From Porticoccus sp964276025 (GTDB lineage Bacteria > Pseudomonadota > Gammaproteobacteria > Pseudomonadales > Porticoccaceae): a stretch of 64,000 bases of DNA. Of the stretch, positions 1 to 10,132 are shown in pieces. The DNA lies in contig CAXYDD010000002.1 of the NCBI GenBank assembly GCA_964276025.1, forward strand, positions 806,001-870,000, written 5' to 3'. Both the position numbers and the translations under genes were made by a program. Position 1 is the first letter of the stretch. Each line of letters starts with the position of its first letter. Under the pieces are notes generated by a model, which did not search any database, was not told where the DNA came from, and worked only from the letters and a program-made list of their open reading frames with translations.

Positions 1-3000
1 TAGTGATTGGATTGAAGGTGTATCGGAGGGACTCATTGTACTTAGTGGCCGTCAAAGTGACATTGGTCAAGCAACACTTGCGGGAAATAATCTACAGGCC
101 GAAACATTCCTGCAGAACTGGATTAAGATATTTGCGGATAGATTTTACTTAGAGTTAACTAGAACTAGAAGATTAGGCGAAGAAGATTTTATTCATTCCG
201 CTATTAGATTGTCTCAAAAATTTAACTGTCCTGTAGTAGCTACAAATGATGTTAGATTCCTGAAATCTGATGATTTTGAAGCGCATGAATCAAGAGTTTG
301 TATTGGTTTAGGATATGTTCTGGACGATTCTAGGCGAGCTAAGACATATAGTGAAGAGCAGTATCTTCGTTCGGAAGACGAAATGATCGAACTATTTAAT
401 GACATACCAGAGGCTCTTGAAAATACGCTGGAAATTGCATACCGATGTAATCTAGAACTTAAATTAGGTGAAACTTTTTTACCAGATTATCCTATACCTG
501 AGGGCTTAACCAAAGATAATTTTTTTAAAAAATTATCTATTGAAGGGCTTGAAAATAGACTTTTAAAAATTCTCATATCCTCAAAGAAAGACCCCAAAAA
601 AGATAGAAAAAAATATTTTGATCGGCTTGATTTTGAGCTCCAAGTTGTAATAAAAATGGGTTATCAGGGCTATTTTTTAATAGTAATGGATTTTATCAGA
701 TGGGCTAAAGAGAATGGCATACCTGTAGGTCCTGGACGAGGTTCCGGAGCAGGCTCGTTAATCGCTTATGCGCTTGGAATTACAGATTTAGATCCTCTCG
801 AATATGGGCTACTATTTGAACGATTCTTAAATCCCGAGCGAGTGTCAATGCCTGACTTTGACATAGATTTTTGTATGGATAATAGGGATAGGGTTATTTC
901 ATATGTAGCAGGTCGATATGGTCGAGATGCAGTTTCTCAAATAATTACTTTCGGAAAAATGGCCGCTAGGGCAGTAGTAAGAGATGTGGCAAGAGTTCAG
1001 GGTAAACCTTATGGTCTAGCAGATAGGCTGTCGAAAATGATCCCAGCTGATATTGGTATGACTCTAAAAAAGGCAGTTGAGGAGCAGGATATTTTGAGAG
1101 AATTTTTGTCTGAAAATGATGAAGCTCAAGAAATTTGGGATATGGCAGTTCAGCTTGAAGGCATTACTAGAAATGCGGGTAAGCATGCAGGGGGTGTTGT
1201 TATTGCACCAACAAAGCTCACAGATTTTTCTCCATTATACTGTGATGAGACAGGAGAAGGCCTTGTTACACAGTTTGATAAAGATGATGTAGAAAGTGCA
1301 GGACTGATCAAGTTTGATTTTTTAGGACTAAGAACACTAACAATTATAGATTGTGCAGTCAGGATGGTGAATAAGCGCCCTCATGATTCATCAGATAAAA
1401 CGTTAGTTATAAATGATATCCCGTTAGATGATCCTTTAGCGTTTGAGCTTATACAGAAAGGAGAGACGACTGCTGTATTTCAATTAGAATCACAAGGCAT
1501 GAAAGATTTAATGAAGCGCGTAAAACCTAATTCATTTGAGGATATCATAGCGCTTGTAGCGCTTTATAGGCCTGGCCCTCTTGAGTCAGGGATGGTTGAC
1601 GATTTCGTTAATCGTAAACATGGAAGATCAAGAGTGGCCTATCCTGATGAAAAATTTCAGCATCAAAGTCTAAAACCGATTTTAGAGCCCACTTATGGAG
1701 TTATAGTTTATCAAGAGCAGGTGATGCAAATTGCCCAAATTCTTGCAGGATACTCCTTGGGAGAAGCAGACTTACTTCGTCGTGCTATGGGAAAAAAGAA
1801 GCCAGAGGAGATGGCTAAACAACGAGAAATTTTTGAGGAAGGTGCAAAAAAACAAGGGATTGACCCTAACCTCGCTATAAAAATATTTGATCTGGTGGAA
1901 AAATTTGCTGGATATGGATTTAATAAATCTCACTCCGCTGCATATGCGCTCTTGGCCTATCAAACAGCTTACCTTAAATCTCATTATTTACCTGAATTTA
2001 TGGCAGCAGTTTTATCAGCCGATATGCAGAACACTGATAAAGTAGTCAGATTGGTTCAAGAGTGTAATCATAGAAAAGTAAAATTATTGCCCCCAGATAT
2101 AAATAATAGCCACTTTATTTTTACCGTTTCTAGCAAAGAGGAAGTAGTTTACGGCTTAGGGGCAATCAAGGGTTTAGGCGAGGGACCAGTAGAGAGCATT
2201 ATCACTGCAAGAGAAAAAGGTGGAAACTTCGTTGATTTATTTGATTTTTGCTCAAGAGTTGACGGTAAAAAGATTAACAAAAGAACACTTGAGGCATTAA
2301 TAAGATCCGGTGCAATGGATAGTATAGGACCTTCAGGTGAGTCTGGATACCAGCGGACAGTTATGTTATCGGCTATGAGTGAAGCAGTCAAAACAGCAGA
2401 ACAGAATGCCCGAAATCAAACTATTGGTATAACTGATTTATTTGGAGAAAATCTTAATGACTCAGCCATGGAATGTAAATATAAAAAATTTAATCATATC
2501 TCTTCAGAGACTTCCAAGGAAAGATTAAGCGGAGAGAGAGATACATTAGGTCTATATTTCTCAGGGCATCCAGTCGACGAGTATAGCGATGAGCTAGCTT
2601 GCTATATTAAGAGAAGAATATTTGAACTTAAGGCAGAAAAAACTCCACAAACTGTAGCGGGTTTAGTTATGGATGTAAGAATGGTGAGAACCCGTAGTGG
2701 CGATAGTATGGCAATAATATCTCTTGATGATAAAAGTGCTCAAATTGATGTGGCAGTTTTTTCTGACACCTTTAAAGAGGCGAGAGAAAAAATTGTTAAA
2801 AATGAATTTTTGGTCATTGAGGGGCAAGTTACCGCAGATAATTATACTGATGGCGTAAAGATGAGGGCAGACAAAATCAACACTTTATATGAGGCAAGAT
2901 CAAAGTATCTGAAGGCTATTGTAATAAATATGAATAAAGAAGACCTAAAAGACTTCTCTGTTGATGATATTTCCAGAATCATGCAAGATTATCGCGATGG

Positions 3001-3148
3001 AAAATGCCCAGTCAGAATAAGTTATAATAACAAAGATGCCTTTTGTGAAATAGCTCTAGGCGATAAATGGCTTGTCTCGCCGAAAGATGAGCTACTTCAG
3101 AAGTTAAAAAATAAAGTTGGAAATGATATGGTGCACTTAAGATTCTAA
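1..3148 (+). CDS. dnaE: DNA polymerase III alpha subunit, 5'-truncated by the window edge
   Basis: This is the catalytic subunit of the replicative DNA polymerase. The frame is open from base 2, so roughly the first 110 residues lie outside the window; 1048 residues are visible against about 1160 for E. coli DnaE. The fragment opens near the end of the PHP domain (GLIVLSG, then VVATNDVRF). The palm motif PDFDIDF near base 851 holds two catalytic aspartates, and the third lies in KFDFLGL near base 1310. The finger-region motifs ALYRPGPLESGM and YGVIVYQEQVMQIA follow, then helix-hairpin-helix sequence and a C-terminal OB fold (AGLVMDVRMVRTRSG). The TTG at 209 is internal and is not the start. 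The gene is followed by accA, as in other gammaproteobacteria. Confidence 0.97.
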   Translation, partial: SDWIEGVSEGLIVLSGRQSDIGQATLAGNNLQAETFLQNWIKIFADRFYLELTRTRRLGEEDFIHSAIRLSQKFNCPVVATNDVRFLKSDDFEAHESRVCIGLGYVLDDSRRAKTYSEEQYLRSEDEMIELFNDIPEALENTLEIAYRCNLELKLGETFLPDYPIPEGLTKDNFFKKLSIEGLENRLLKILISSKKDPKKDRKKYFDRLDFELQVVIKMGYQGYFLIVMDFIRWAKENGIPVGPGRGSGAGSLIAYALGITDLDPLEYGLLFERFLNPERVSMPDFDIDFCMDNRDRVISYVAGRYGRDAVSQIITFGKMAARAVVRDVARVQGKPYGLADRLSKMIPADIGMTLKKAVEEQDILREFLSENDEAQEIWDMAVQLEGITRNAGKHAGGVVIAPTKLTDFSPLYCDETGEGLVTQFDKDDVESAGLIKFDFLGLRTLTIIDCAVRMVNKRPHDSSDKTLVINDIPLDDPLAFELIQKGETTAVFQLESQGMKDLMKRVKPNSFEDIIALVALYRPGPLESGMVDDFVNRKHGRSRVAYPDEKFQHQSLKPILEPTYGVIVYQEQVMQIAQILAGYSLGEADLLRRAMGKKKPEEMAKQREIFEEGAKKQGIDPNLAIKIFDLVEKFAGYGFNKSHSAAYALLAYQTAYLKSHYLPEFMAAVLSADMQNTDKVVRLVQECNHRKVKLLPPDINNSHFIFTVSSKEEVVYGLGAIKGLGEGPVESIITAREKGGNFVDLFDFCSRVDGKKINKRTLEALIRSGAMDSIGPSGESGYQRTVMLSAMSEAVKTAEQNARNQTIGITDLFGENLNDSAMECKYKKFNHISSETSKERLSGERDTLGLYFSGHPVDEYSDELACYIKRRIFELKAEKTPQTVAGLVMDVRMVRTRSGDSMAIISLDDKSAQIDVAVFSDTFKEAREKIVKNEFLVIEGQVTADNYTDGVKMRADKINTLYEARSKYLKAIVINMNKEDLKDFSVDDISRIMQDYRDGKCPVRISYNNKDAFCEIALGDKWLVSPKDELLQKLKNKVGNDMVHLRF

Positions 3149-3280
3149 TGAGCTAAAAATAGAATAATTAAGATAAATAAATTTATGTTTTTTTCAAGAG
3201 ACCCTATACTTCTACCACAATATATTTGATTATAATTAAGTTATAATTGGCGACATAATTATCATAGGTAGTAACTTCAT

Positions 3281-4231
3281 ATGAATTTAGATTACTTAGA
3301 TTTTGAGCAACCTATTGCCGATCTGGAAGCCAAAATAGATGAGCTCCGCTTAGTCGGAAATGATAGTGATATTAATATTACTGAAGAAATAAAAAAGCTT
3401 GAAGAAAAAAGCCAAAAGCTTACAAAAAAAATTTATTCAGACCTTACCTCATGGCAGACCGTACAAGTTGCTCGGCACCCGCTTAGGCCTTACGCGACAG
3501 ACTATATTAGTCGTATTTTTACTGATTTTGATGAGCTTCATGGAGATCGCCAGTTTGGCGATGATAAAGCAATTGTTGGCGGTATTGGTAAATTAGAGGG
3601 AAGACCAGTAGTTATTATAGGTGAGGAAAAAGGTAGAGGTATAAACGAGAAGGTAGACAGAAACTTTGGTATGCCAAAGCCAGAGGGTTATCGTAAAGCT
3701 CTGAGGTTAATGGAAATGGCAGAGCGTTTCAGAATCCCAGTTATTACACTCATAGATACACCCGGTGCATATCCTGGAATTGACTCTGAAGAGAGAGGTA
3801 TCAGCGAATCGATTGCTAAAAATCTTGCTGTGATGTCTAGGCTTAAAACACCTATAATTTGTACGGTGATAGGAGAAGGAAGCTCTGGAGGGGCTCTAGC
3901 GATAGGCGTTGGCGATCATATTAACATGCTTCAATACGCTACTTATTTTGTTATATCACCAGAGGGTTGCGCAAATATTATATGGAAAACTTCGTCCAAA
4001 GCATCTGAAGCAGCAGAAGCCATGGGGGTAACATCTGCTGTTTTACAAGATCTAGGTATAGTGGATGAAACCATTTTAGAGCCCATCGGTGGAGCACACA
4101 GAGATATCGAGGCTATGGCAGTAAATCTAAAAATGTCTTTAATCAAACAACTTGATGAATTAGATGCTATTCCTATTGACGAGTTAATAGAAAATCGCTA
4201 TCAAAGATTGATGAGTTATGGCGAACAATAA
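3281..4231 (+). CDS. accA: Acetyl-CoA carboxylase carboxyltransferase subunit alpha
   Basis: AccA pairs with AccD to transfer the carboxyl group from carboxybiotin to acetyl-CoA, giving malonyl-CoA for fatty acid synthesis in the cytosol. At 316 residues it matches the family length (E. coli 319). The N-terminus MNLDYLDFEQPIADLEAKI is typical. The crotonase-like core shows FTDFDELHGDRQFGDD, the oxyanion-hole glycines around GEGSSGGALAIGVGD, and TPGAYPGIDSEERG. The start ATG has a modest AGGTAG ribosome binding site. It sits 132 bases after dnaE, the standard gammaproteobacterial order, and a weak hairpin follows it. Confidence 0.97.
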   Translation: MNLDYLDFEQPIADLEAKIDELRLVGNDSDINITEEIKKLEEKSQKLTKKIYSDLTSWQTVQVARHPLRPYATDYISRIFTDFDELHGDRQFGDDKAIVGGIGKLEGRPVVIIGEEKGRGINEKVDRNFGMPKPEGYRKALRLMEMAERFRIPVITLIDTPGAYPGIDSEERGISESIAKNLAVMSRLKTPIICTVIGEGSSGGALAIGVGDHINMLQYATYFVISPEGCANIIWKTSSKASEAAEAMGVTSAVLQDLGIVDETILEPIGGAHRDIEAMAVNLKMSLIKQLDELDAIPIDELIENRYQRLMSYGEQ

Positions 4232-4237
4232 AAGATA

Positions 4238-4260
4238 AGTAAGCCCTTGGAGCTTATTTT
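4238..4260 (+). terminator. Weak hairpin-plus-T terminator after accA
   Basis: A seven-pair stem (AGTAAGC with GCTTATT, one G-U pair) surrounds the loop CCTTGGA and runs into a short T-rich stretch just after the accA stop codon. The stem is short and the T tract is only about four bases, so it may be a pause site rather than a full terminator. Confidence 0.4.
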
Positions 4261-4355
4261 AAGTATTTGCTAAAAAACTATCAATCCATTGTATTTATTG
4301 TCATTTTTGTAAATAATCAATAACGTTGCACTTTCTTTTTATTTTTGAGATATCA

Positions 4356-5711
4356 ATGACACTCGAAGTTAATCATCTTTCTGAGCACCTTAATAAGTTC
4401 AATAAGGCCAATCATTTGTATGTTGGATATAGTGGTGGTTTAGATTCACACGTATTATTACATGTAATAATTGAGCTTATTGGTAAAAAAAGGATTACAG
4501 CAGTACATGTTAATCATCAGTTATCATCCAATTCTGATATTTGGCAAAAACATTGCGAAGATAGATGTCTTGAGATTGGTGTCAATATCATTTGTAAGAC
4601 TGTGAGTATCAAAAATAGAGGAACTGGTATTGAGGATGCCGCCAGAAACGCTCGATACAGTGTATTTGAAAAATTACTTAAAAAAAACGATTTATTGATA
4701 TTAGCTCACCATGCAGATGACCAGATTGAAACTATGCTATTTAGATTATTTCGAGGCTCCGGAATAAAGGGCATGTCTGGAATGCCAATATCAAGATTAT
4801 TGGGTAATGGAGAGTTATTTAGACCGTTGCTGCCATTTTTTCGCAGGGATCTAGAATCTTATGCGTCAGCTAATCAAATTAATTGGATTGAAGATGATAG
4901 TAATTTAGATATAGCCTTTGATAGAAACTTCATACGGCATAAATTGATACCAACAATAAACGAACGCTGGCCTAACTCTTCTTTTAAGCTTAATCGTAGC
5001 GCTAATATTTTCGCAGAATCAGATTTTTTAATAAATATATTAGCTCAGAAAGACTTTAAAATTGTAACGGAAGTTTCCGAACGAGTAGGCTGGAGTATAT
5101 CAATCGATAAACTTAATGGCTTTGAAATAATAAGGCAAAAAAATATCTTAAGATATTGGTTCAATTTACATAATTTAACATTACCATCATATGCTGTGCT
5201 GGATAATGCATTAAATCAAATGATTGGCTCAAAAATTGATGCAGAACCTATTGTATCCTGGGGTGATTTGCAGTTAAGAAGGTTTAATAAAAAATTATAT
5301 CTTTTGCCTCTGAATTTTGAAGACCCAAATTACTCAGTTAAGAAAAAAAAAGGACGAGAACTGTTAGAAAAAAATTCTATAAAATGGGATGGTTCGAGCC
5401 ATTTAATTCTCCCTGATAGTAGTAGCTTATGTGTGAAACTAAAAATGAAGGGCGGTCTTAGAATAGATGTTAAAAAAAATCTAGAAATTAGATTCCGTAG
5501 CGGTGGTGAGCGCTGTAAACCACAGGGACGTAGTGGCTCTAATACCTTAAAAAAACTTTTTCAAGAATATTCGTTAGAGCCTTGGTTGCGAAATAATATA
5601 CCCTTAATTTATATCGATAATCGTTTAGCAGCTGTTGGTGATTTATGGGTATGCGATGAATTTTGTGCCGAACCAGATGAACTTGGCATTCAGCTTGAGT
5701 GGCTACACTAA
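4356..5711 (+). CDS. tilS: tRNA(Ile) lysidine synthetase
   Basis: TilS joins lysine to C34 of the CAU-anticodon tRNA-Ile, switching it to read AUA codons; the enzyme is essential. The PP-loop motif YSGGLDS lies at about residues 25-31, followed by the family signature LAHHADDQIETMLFRLFRGSG. The rest fits the TilS substrate-binding and C-terminal domains (FRSGGERCKPQGR). I chose the ATG at 4356, giving 451 residues. An in-frame TTG at 4326 would add ten hydrophobic residues with no homologous counterpart. The gene sits in its usual place between accA and pyrG. Confidence 0.95.
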   Translation: MTLEVNHLSEHLNKFNKANHLYVGYSGGLDSHVLLHVIIELIGKKRITAVHVNHQLSSNSDIWQKHCEDRCLEIGVNIICKTVSIKNRGTGIEDAARNARYSVFEKLLKKNDLLILAHHADDQIETMLFRLFRGSGIKGMSGMPISRLLGNGELFRPLLPFFRRDLESYASANQINWIEDDSNLDIAFDRNFIRHKLIPTINERWPNSSFKLNRSANIFAESDFLINILAQKDFKIVTEVSERVGWSISIDKLNGFEIIRQKNILRYWFNLHNLTLPSYAVLDNALNQMIGSKIDAEPIVSWGDLQLRRFNKKLYLLPLNFEDPNYSVKKKKGRELLEKNSIKWDGSSHLILPDSSSLCVKLKMKGGLRIDVKKNLEIRFRSGGERCKPQGRSGSNTLKKLFQEYSLEPWLRNNIPLIYIDNRLAAVGDLWVCDEFCAEPDELGIQLEWLH

Positions 5712-5880
5712 TAAAATCTATATATCGTAGTAATATATTGAGACAATTTACTATCTCTGTTAGTCTAATTTCCCATCGTTATATAAAAAGTAGTTTCAAT
5801 AAATCTAAGTTATTCTTTCTTATCCTAGAAATGTACTTGATTTAATTACTTTTTAGTACAATGTGCCTTCAGGGATTTAA

Positions 5881-7530
5881 ATGACGCGTTATATATTTGT
5901 TACAGGTGGGGTGGTATCTTCTTTGGGTAAAGGAATTGCAGCTGCCTCCTTGGGTACAATTCTTGAGGCCAGAGGTCTCAATGTCACTATCTTAAAGTTA
6001 GACCCTTATCTGAATGTAGACCCAGGAACGATGAGCCCTTTTCAGCATGGAGAAGTTTTTGTTACAGAAGACGGTGCTGAAACAGACCTTGATCTTGGGC
6101 ATTATGAAAGATTTTTGTCTTCAAAAATGTGTAAGCTTAATAACTTTACCAGTGGTAAAGTTTATGAAACGATTCTGCGTCATGAGCGTAAAGGAGATTT
6201 TCTCGGTGCTACAGTTCAAGTTATCCCACATGTCACCGATGAGATAAAAAGACGTATTTTGGCAGGAGGCGAAGGCTTTGATATCGCCATTGTTGAAATC
6301 GGAGGTACAGTTGGTGATATAGAATCACAGCCATTTCTTGAGGCTATAAGACAACTTAAACTCGACCTTGGCTTTAGCCGCTCAATCCTCATACATTTGA
6401 CTTTAGTCCCATATATTGCCACAGCAGGGGAGACTAAAACGAAACCAACTCAACACTCCGTTAAGGAGCTGAGATCTATAGGACTTCAGCCAGATGTATT
6501 GCTTTGTAGGAGTTTTGTTGAGCTTGATGAAGGCCAAAGAAAAAAAATTGCTTTGTTTACGAATGTCGCTGAAGAAGCTGTCGTTACATTACTAGATGCT
6601 AAATCTATTTATGCTATTCCTCGTGATCTAGAAACAAGAGGACTAGATAAAACTGTTCTCACCAGACTTGCCTTGGATTGTCCAAAACCTGACCTATCGG
6701 ATTGGGATTGGGTTGCTGAAAATCACTCTAATCCAAAGCATGAGATAACAATTGCTATGGTCGGTAAATATGTTGAACTCCAGGATGCATACAAATCTCT
6801 GAACGAAGCTTTAATACATGGAGGTATTAGAAATCAAACCAAGGTTAACATCCGATATATAGATTCGGAAAATTTGCAAGACCAAATATCACTCCTTGAT
6901 AATTGCAATGGAATTTTAGTCCCCGGCGGATTCGGGGTACGTGGAGTTGAGGGAAAAATTAAGGCTGTTAATTACGCCCGCACCAAAAAAATACCCTATC
7001 TGGGAATATGTCTTGGTATGCAGGTTGCGATGATAGAATTTGCGCGTAATGTTTGTAACCTAAAGGATGCAAATAGTACTGAGTTCGATCCGAAGACACC
7101 TCATCCAATTATTGCACTTATAACAGAGTGGGTAGACAGTTCTGGTGCAGTAGAAACCCGCGATGAAGATTCAGATTTAGGAGGAACAATGAGGCTTGGA
7201 GGACAAGCTAGCTATCTGATAGAGGCTACAGCTGCTCATGATATATATGGAAAAAATACGATTTTTGAGCGACATCGACACCGCTATGAGGTCAACAATA
7301 ATTACGTTTGCCAGTTACAAGATGGTGGTATGCAGGTTGGGGGCTGGTCAGAAAATAAAACTTTAGTAGAGATGATCGAGATATCAGATCACCCTTGGTT
7401 TGTTGCTTGCCAGTTTCATCCAGAATTTACCTCTACACCCCGAAATGGTCATCCACTATTCACAAGTTTTGTAGAGGCATCGCTCAAACAACAAAAATCT
7501 TTTGATCGCTCCAGGGAAGCTAGCTTATGA
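5881..7530 (+). CDS. pyrG: CTP synthase
   Basis: PyrG converts UTP to CTP using ATP and glutamine, the last step of pyrimidine nucleotide synthesis. The 549 residues match the family (E. coli 545). The N-terminal synthetase domain starts with the diagnostic FVTGGVVSSLGKGIAAASLG. The class I glutamine amidotransferase domain carries the nucleophile in GICLGMQ near residue 377 and the His-Glu pair in FHPEF near residue 515. The ATG follows an AGGG ribosome binding site. The stop codon overlaps the kdsA start as ATGA, so the two genes are probably translationally coupled. Confidence 0.98.
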   Translation: MTRYIFVTGGVVSSLGKGIAAASLGTILEARGLNVTILKLDPYLNVDPGTMSPFQHGEVFVTEDGAETDLDLGHYERFLSSKMCKLNNFTSGKVYETILRHERKGDFLGATVQVIPHVTDEIKRRILAGGEGFDIAIVEIGGTVGDIESQPFLEAIRQLKLDLGFSRSILIHLTLVPYIATAGETKTKPTQHSVKELRSIGLQPDVLLCRSFVELDEGQRKKIALFTNVAEEAVVTLLDAKSIYAIPRDLETRGLDKTVLTRLALDCPKPDLSDWDWVAENHSNPKHEITIAMVGKYVELQDAYKSLNEALIHGGIRNQTKVNIRYIDSENLQDQISLLDNCNGILVPGGFGVRGVEGKIKAVNYARTKKIPYLGICLGMQVAMIEFARNVCNLKDANSTEFDPKTPHPIIALITEWVDSSGAVETRDEDSDLGGTMRLGGQASYLIEATAAHDIYGKNTIFERHRHRYEVNNNYVCQLQDGGMQVGGWSENKTLVEMIEISDHPWFVACQFHPEFTSTPRNGHPLFTSFVEASLKQQKSFDRSREASL

Positions 7531-8396
7531 CAATATCAAAAGTAACTGTTCCGTCTGTAACGATTAATATTGAGAATATTCCAGTTAGTAACGATAAGCC
7601 TTTTGTACTATTCGGAGGAGTAAACGTACTAGAGTCTAGAGATCTCTCCATGCGGGTAGCTGAGCATTTCGTCACAGTAACAAATAAATTACGTATTCCT
7701 TATGTGTTTAAAGCCTCGTTTGATAAAGCTAACCGTTCATCATTCCAATCATATCGTGGTATTGGTATAGATGAAGGGTTAAAAATATTTCAAGAAATTA
7801 AAGAATCATTCTCAATACCGGTAATAACTGATGTTCATGAACCTCATCAGGCAGAGTTAGTAGCTGAAGTTTGCGATGTCTTACAGCTACCCGCTTTTTT
7901 AGCTCGGCAAACTGATCTAGTTCAAGCAATCGCTAAAACCGACGCTGTCGTGAATATCAAGAAACCTCAGTTTCTGAGCCCAGCTCAGGTGGCTAACATT
8001 GTAAATAAATTTAAAGAATGTGGTAATAGTAATGTTCTTCTTTGTGAGAGAGGTACTTGTATGGGATACGATAATCTTGTTGTAGATATGCTTGGTATTC
8101 GAACGATGAAAGAGGTGAGTGAGGGATTACCAATTATTTTTGATGTAACTCATGCACTACAGATAAGAGAACCTGATAGCCTTACTTCGGGTGGTCGCCG
8201 CCATCAACTAGCAGAGCTAGGAAAAGCAGGTATTGCTGTAGGTTTAGCCGGCCTATTTTTAGAAGCCTACCCTGATCCAGATAATGCGAAGTGCGATGGA
8301 CCAAGCGCATTGCCATTAGACAAATTAGATAGCTATCTCTCACAGATAAAAGAATTAGATGATCTTGTAAAGTCTCAGCCATCACTTGAACTATAA
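7527..8396 (+). CDS. kdsA: 3-deoxy-8-phosphooctulonate (KDO-8-P) synthase
   Basis: KdsA condenses phosphoenolpyruvate with arabinose 5-phosphate to make KDO 8-phosphate for the inner core of lipopolysaccharide. At 289 residues it is full length. Recognisable signatures are KASFDKANRSS near residue 62, TDVHEP near residue 110, IKKPQFLSP and the C-terminal DGPSALPL. Its presence with kdsB, lpxK and msbA later in the window shows a complete outer membrane with lipid A and KDO. The start overlaps the pyrG stop by four bases. Confidence 0.97.
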   Translation: MTISKVTVPSVTINIENIPVSNDKPFVLFGGVNVLESRDLSMRVAEHFVTVTNKLRIPYVFKASFDKANRSSFQSYRGIGIDEGLKIFQEIKESFSIPVITDVHEPHQAELVAEVCDVLQLPAFLARQTDLVQAIAKTDAVVNIKKPQFLSPAQVANIVNKFKECGNSNVLLCERGTCMGYDNLVVDMLGIRTMKEVSEGLPIIFDVTHALQIREPDSLTSGGRRHQLAELGKAGIAVGLAGLFLEAYPDPDNAKCDGPSALPLDKLDSYLSQIKELDDLVKSQPSLEL

Positions 8397-8454
8397 TTTA
8401 TATTTTTTTATGTGTGCTTTATGAGCATATATATCTTTTTTTGGAGATTTTTAG

Positions 8455-9741
8455 ATGAGCAATATTTCGGATATTAGAGCCTATGAGGTATTAGACTCCA
8501 GGGGTAATCCAACTATAAGTGCAGAGGTTATATTAGCAGACGGAAGTACCGGCTCTGCCTGCTCTCCATCTGGTGCATCAACTGGTTCAAGGGAAGCGCT
8601 TGAGCTAAGAGATGGCGACAATAATCGATATTTGGGCAAAGGTGTTCTCAAGGCTGTTGATAATATAAATAAAATTATTAAGCCATTATTACTTGGTAAA
8701 AGCGCTCTTGATCAATGCGCTATAGATTTATTGATGATAGAGGCCGATGGAACTGACAATAAAGCTAATTTAGGGGCCAATGCTGTCCTAGCTGTTTCTC
8801 TTGCTGTATCTAAGGCGGCAGCAACATCACTTGGTATACCATTATATGAGCACATAGCAAATATTAATGGAACTCCTGGTAAGTACAGTATGCCTGTTCC
8901 AATGATGAATATTATAAATGGAGGAGAACACGCAGATAATAATGTTGATATTCAAGAATTTATGATTCAGCCAGTATCTGCAAAAAGTTTTTCACAGGCA
9001 TTACAGATGGGAGCAGAAATATTTCATTCATTAAAGAAAATACTAAGCAAAAAAGGTCTTAGCACTGCGGTGGGTGATGAGGGTGGTTTTGCCCCTAATT
9101 TATCTTCAAACTCCGAGGCTCTTGCTTGTATTGAAGAAGCAGTGACGGCCTCTGGATACAAATTAGGCGTAGATATCATGTTAGCATTAGATTGCGCATC
9201 ATCTGAATTTTATAACAATGGTCAGTATGAGTTGCTTGGTGAAGGTAAGATATTTAGCTCTGAAGACTTCACAGATTATTTGTCGAGCCTTTGTGACCAG
9301 TATCCCATTATCTCAATTGAAGATGGTCAGGATGAATCTGATTGGGATGGCTGGAAATACCAAACAGAAAAACTAGGAAAAAAAATTCAGTTAGTGGGTG
9401 ATGATCTTTTTGTAACTAATACTAAAATATTGAGAGAGGGAATCAAGCTGGGTGTGGCGAATTCTATTTTAATTAAATTTAACCAGATTGGAACTTTGAC
9501 AGAAACTCTAGCTGCTATCAAAATGGCAAAAAAAGCAAATTATACTGCGGTTATTTCTCATAGATCAGGAGAAACAGAGGATACCACTATTGCAGACCTC
9601 TCAGTTGGAACAAGTGCAGGTCAGATAAAAACCGGCTCTCTTTGTCGTTCAGATCGAACTGCAAAATATAATCGCTTACTACGCATAGAGTCTGATCTAC
9701 AAGTCAAAGCTCCTTACAGGGGTATATCTGAGTTTAACTAG
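8455..9741 (+). CDS. eno: Enolase
   Basis: Enolase interconverts 2-phosphoglycerate and phosphoenolpyruvate in glycolysis and gluconeogenesis, and in many gammaproteobacteria also scaffolds the RNA degradosome. The 428 residues cover the whole family. Diagnostic motifs are LDSRGNPT at the N-terminus, the catalytic GDEGGFAPN near residue 207, SIEDGQDESDWDGW and the phosphate-binding SHRSGETEDTTIADL near residue 367. A TTGGAGATTT ribosome binding site precedes the ATG. The order kdsA-eno-ftsB is conserved in relatives. Confidence 0.98.
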   Translation: MSNISDIRAYEVLDSRGNPTISAEVILADGSTGSACSPSGASTGSREALELRDGDNNRYLGKGVLKAVDNINKIIKPLLLGKSALDQCAIDLLMIEADGTDNKANLGANAVLAVSLAVSKAAATSLGIPLYEHIANINGTPGKYSMPVPMMNIINGGEHADNNVDIQEFMIQPVSAKSFSQALQMGAEIFHSLKKILSKKGLSTAVGDEGGFAPNLSSNSEALACIEEAVTASGYKLGVDIMLALDCASSEFYNNGQYELLGEGKIFSSEDFTDYLSSLCDQYPIISIEDGQDESDWDGWKYQTEKLGKKIQLVGDDLFVTNTKILREGIKLGVANSILIKFNQIGTLTETLAAIKMAKKANYTAVISHRSGETEDTTIADLSVGTSAGQIKTGSLCRSDRTAKYNRLLRIESDLQVKAPYRGISEFN

Positions 9742-9853
9742 GTTAATTGTTTTCAATGTCTATTCGCTTTTTATAGTGATGGAGAGAAAAAGTATTAAGT
9801 TATCTTTAAACAAGAACACTGACGAAATCGGTTAAGTCCGTTAGAATGAATAT

Positions 9854-10132
9854 ATGCGATGGTTAATAATTATTCTATGTGTCTTTATCTCAACCCTCCA
9901 ATATCGTTTATGGTTAGGCGATGGTAGTCTTTCTCATAAGTATGAACTTCAAAATGATGTCACTTCTCAACAGAAAAAAAATGAAAATCTAAGACAAAAA
10001 AACCTTGACCTAGCAAAAGAACTCAAGCATCTGACCAATAGTACGGATAGTATCGAAGAGAGAGCTAGAAGAGATCTTGGTATGATTAAGGATGGCGAAA
10101 CCTTTTATATGGTTGTTGAGGAGGAGAACTAA
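9854..10132 (+). CDS. ftsB: Cell division protein FtsB
   Basis: FtsB is a small bitopic inner-membrane protein that joins FtsL and FtsQ at the divisome and helps activate septal cell wall synthesis. The 92 residues show one N-terminal membrane segment (about residues 2-16), a YRLWLGDGSL motif and a coiled-coil stretch rich in Lys, Glu and Leu to about residue 65. The end carries the family motif IEERARRDLGMIKDGETFY. Identification rests on this pattern plus position between eno and ispD. The stop codon is immediately followed by the GTG of ispD. Confidence 0.94.
   Translation: MRWLIIILCVFISTLQYRLWLGDGSLSHKYELQNDVTSQQKKNENLRQKNLDLAKELKHLTNSTDSIEERARRDLGMIKDGETFYMVVEEEN

Noticed and set aside
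5837..5862. TTGATT and TACAAT as a pyrG promoter
   Set aside because: The spacing is only 14 bases, too short for a convincing sigma-70 promoter.
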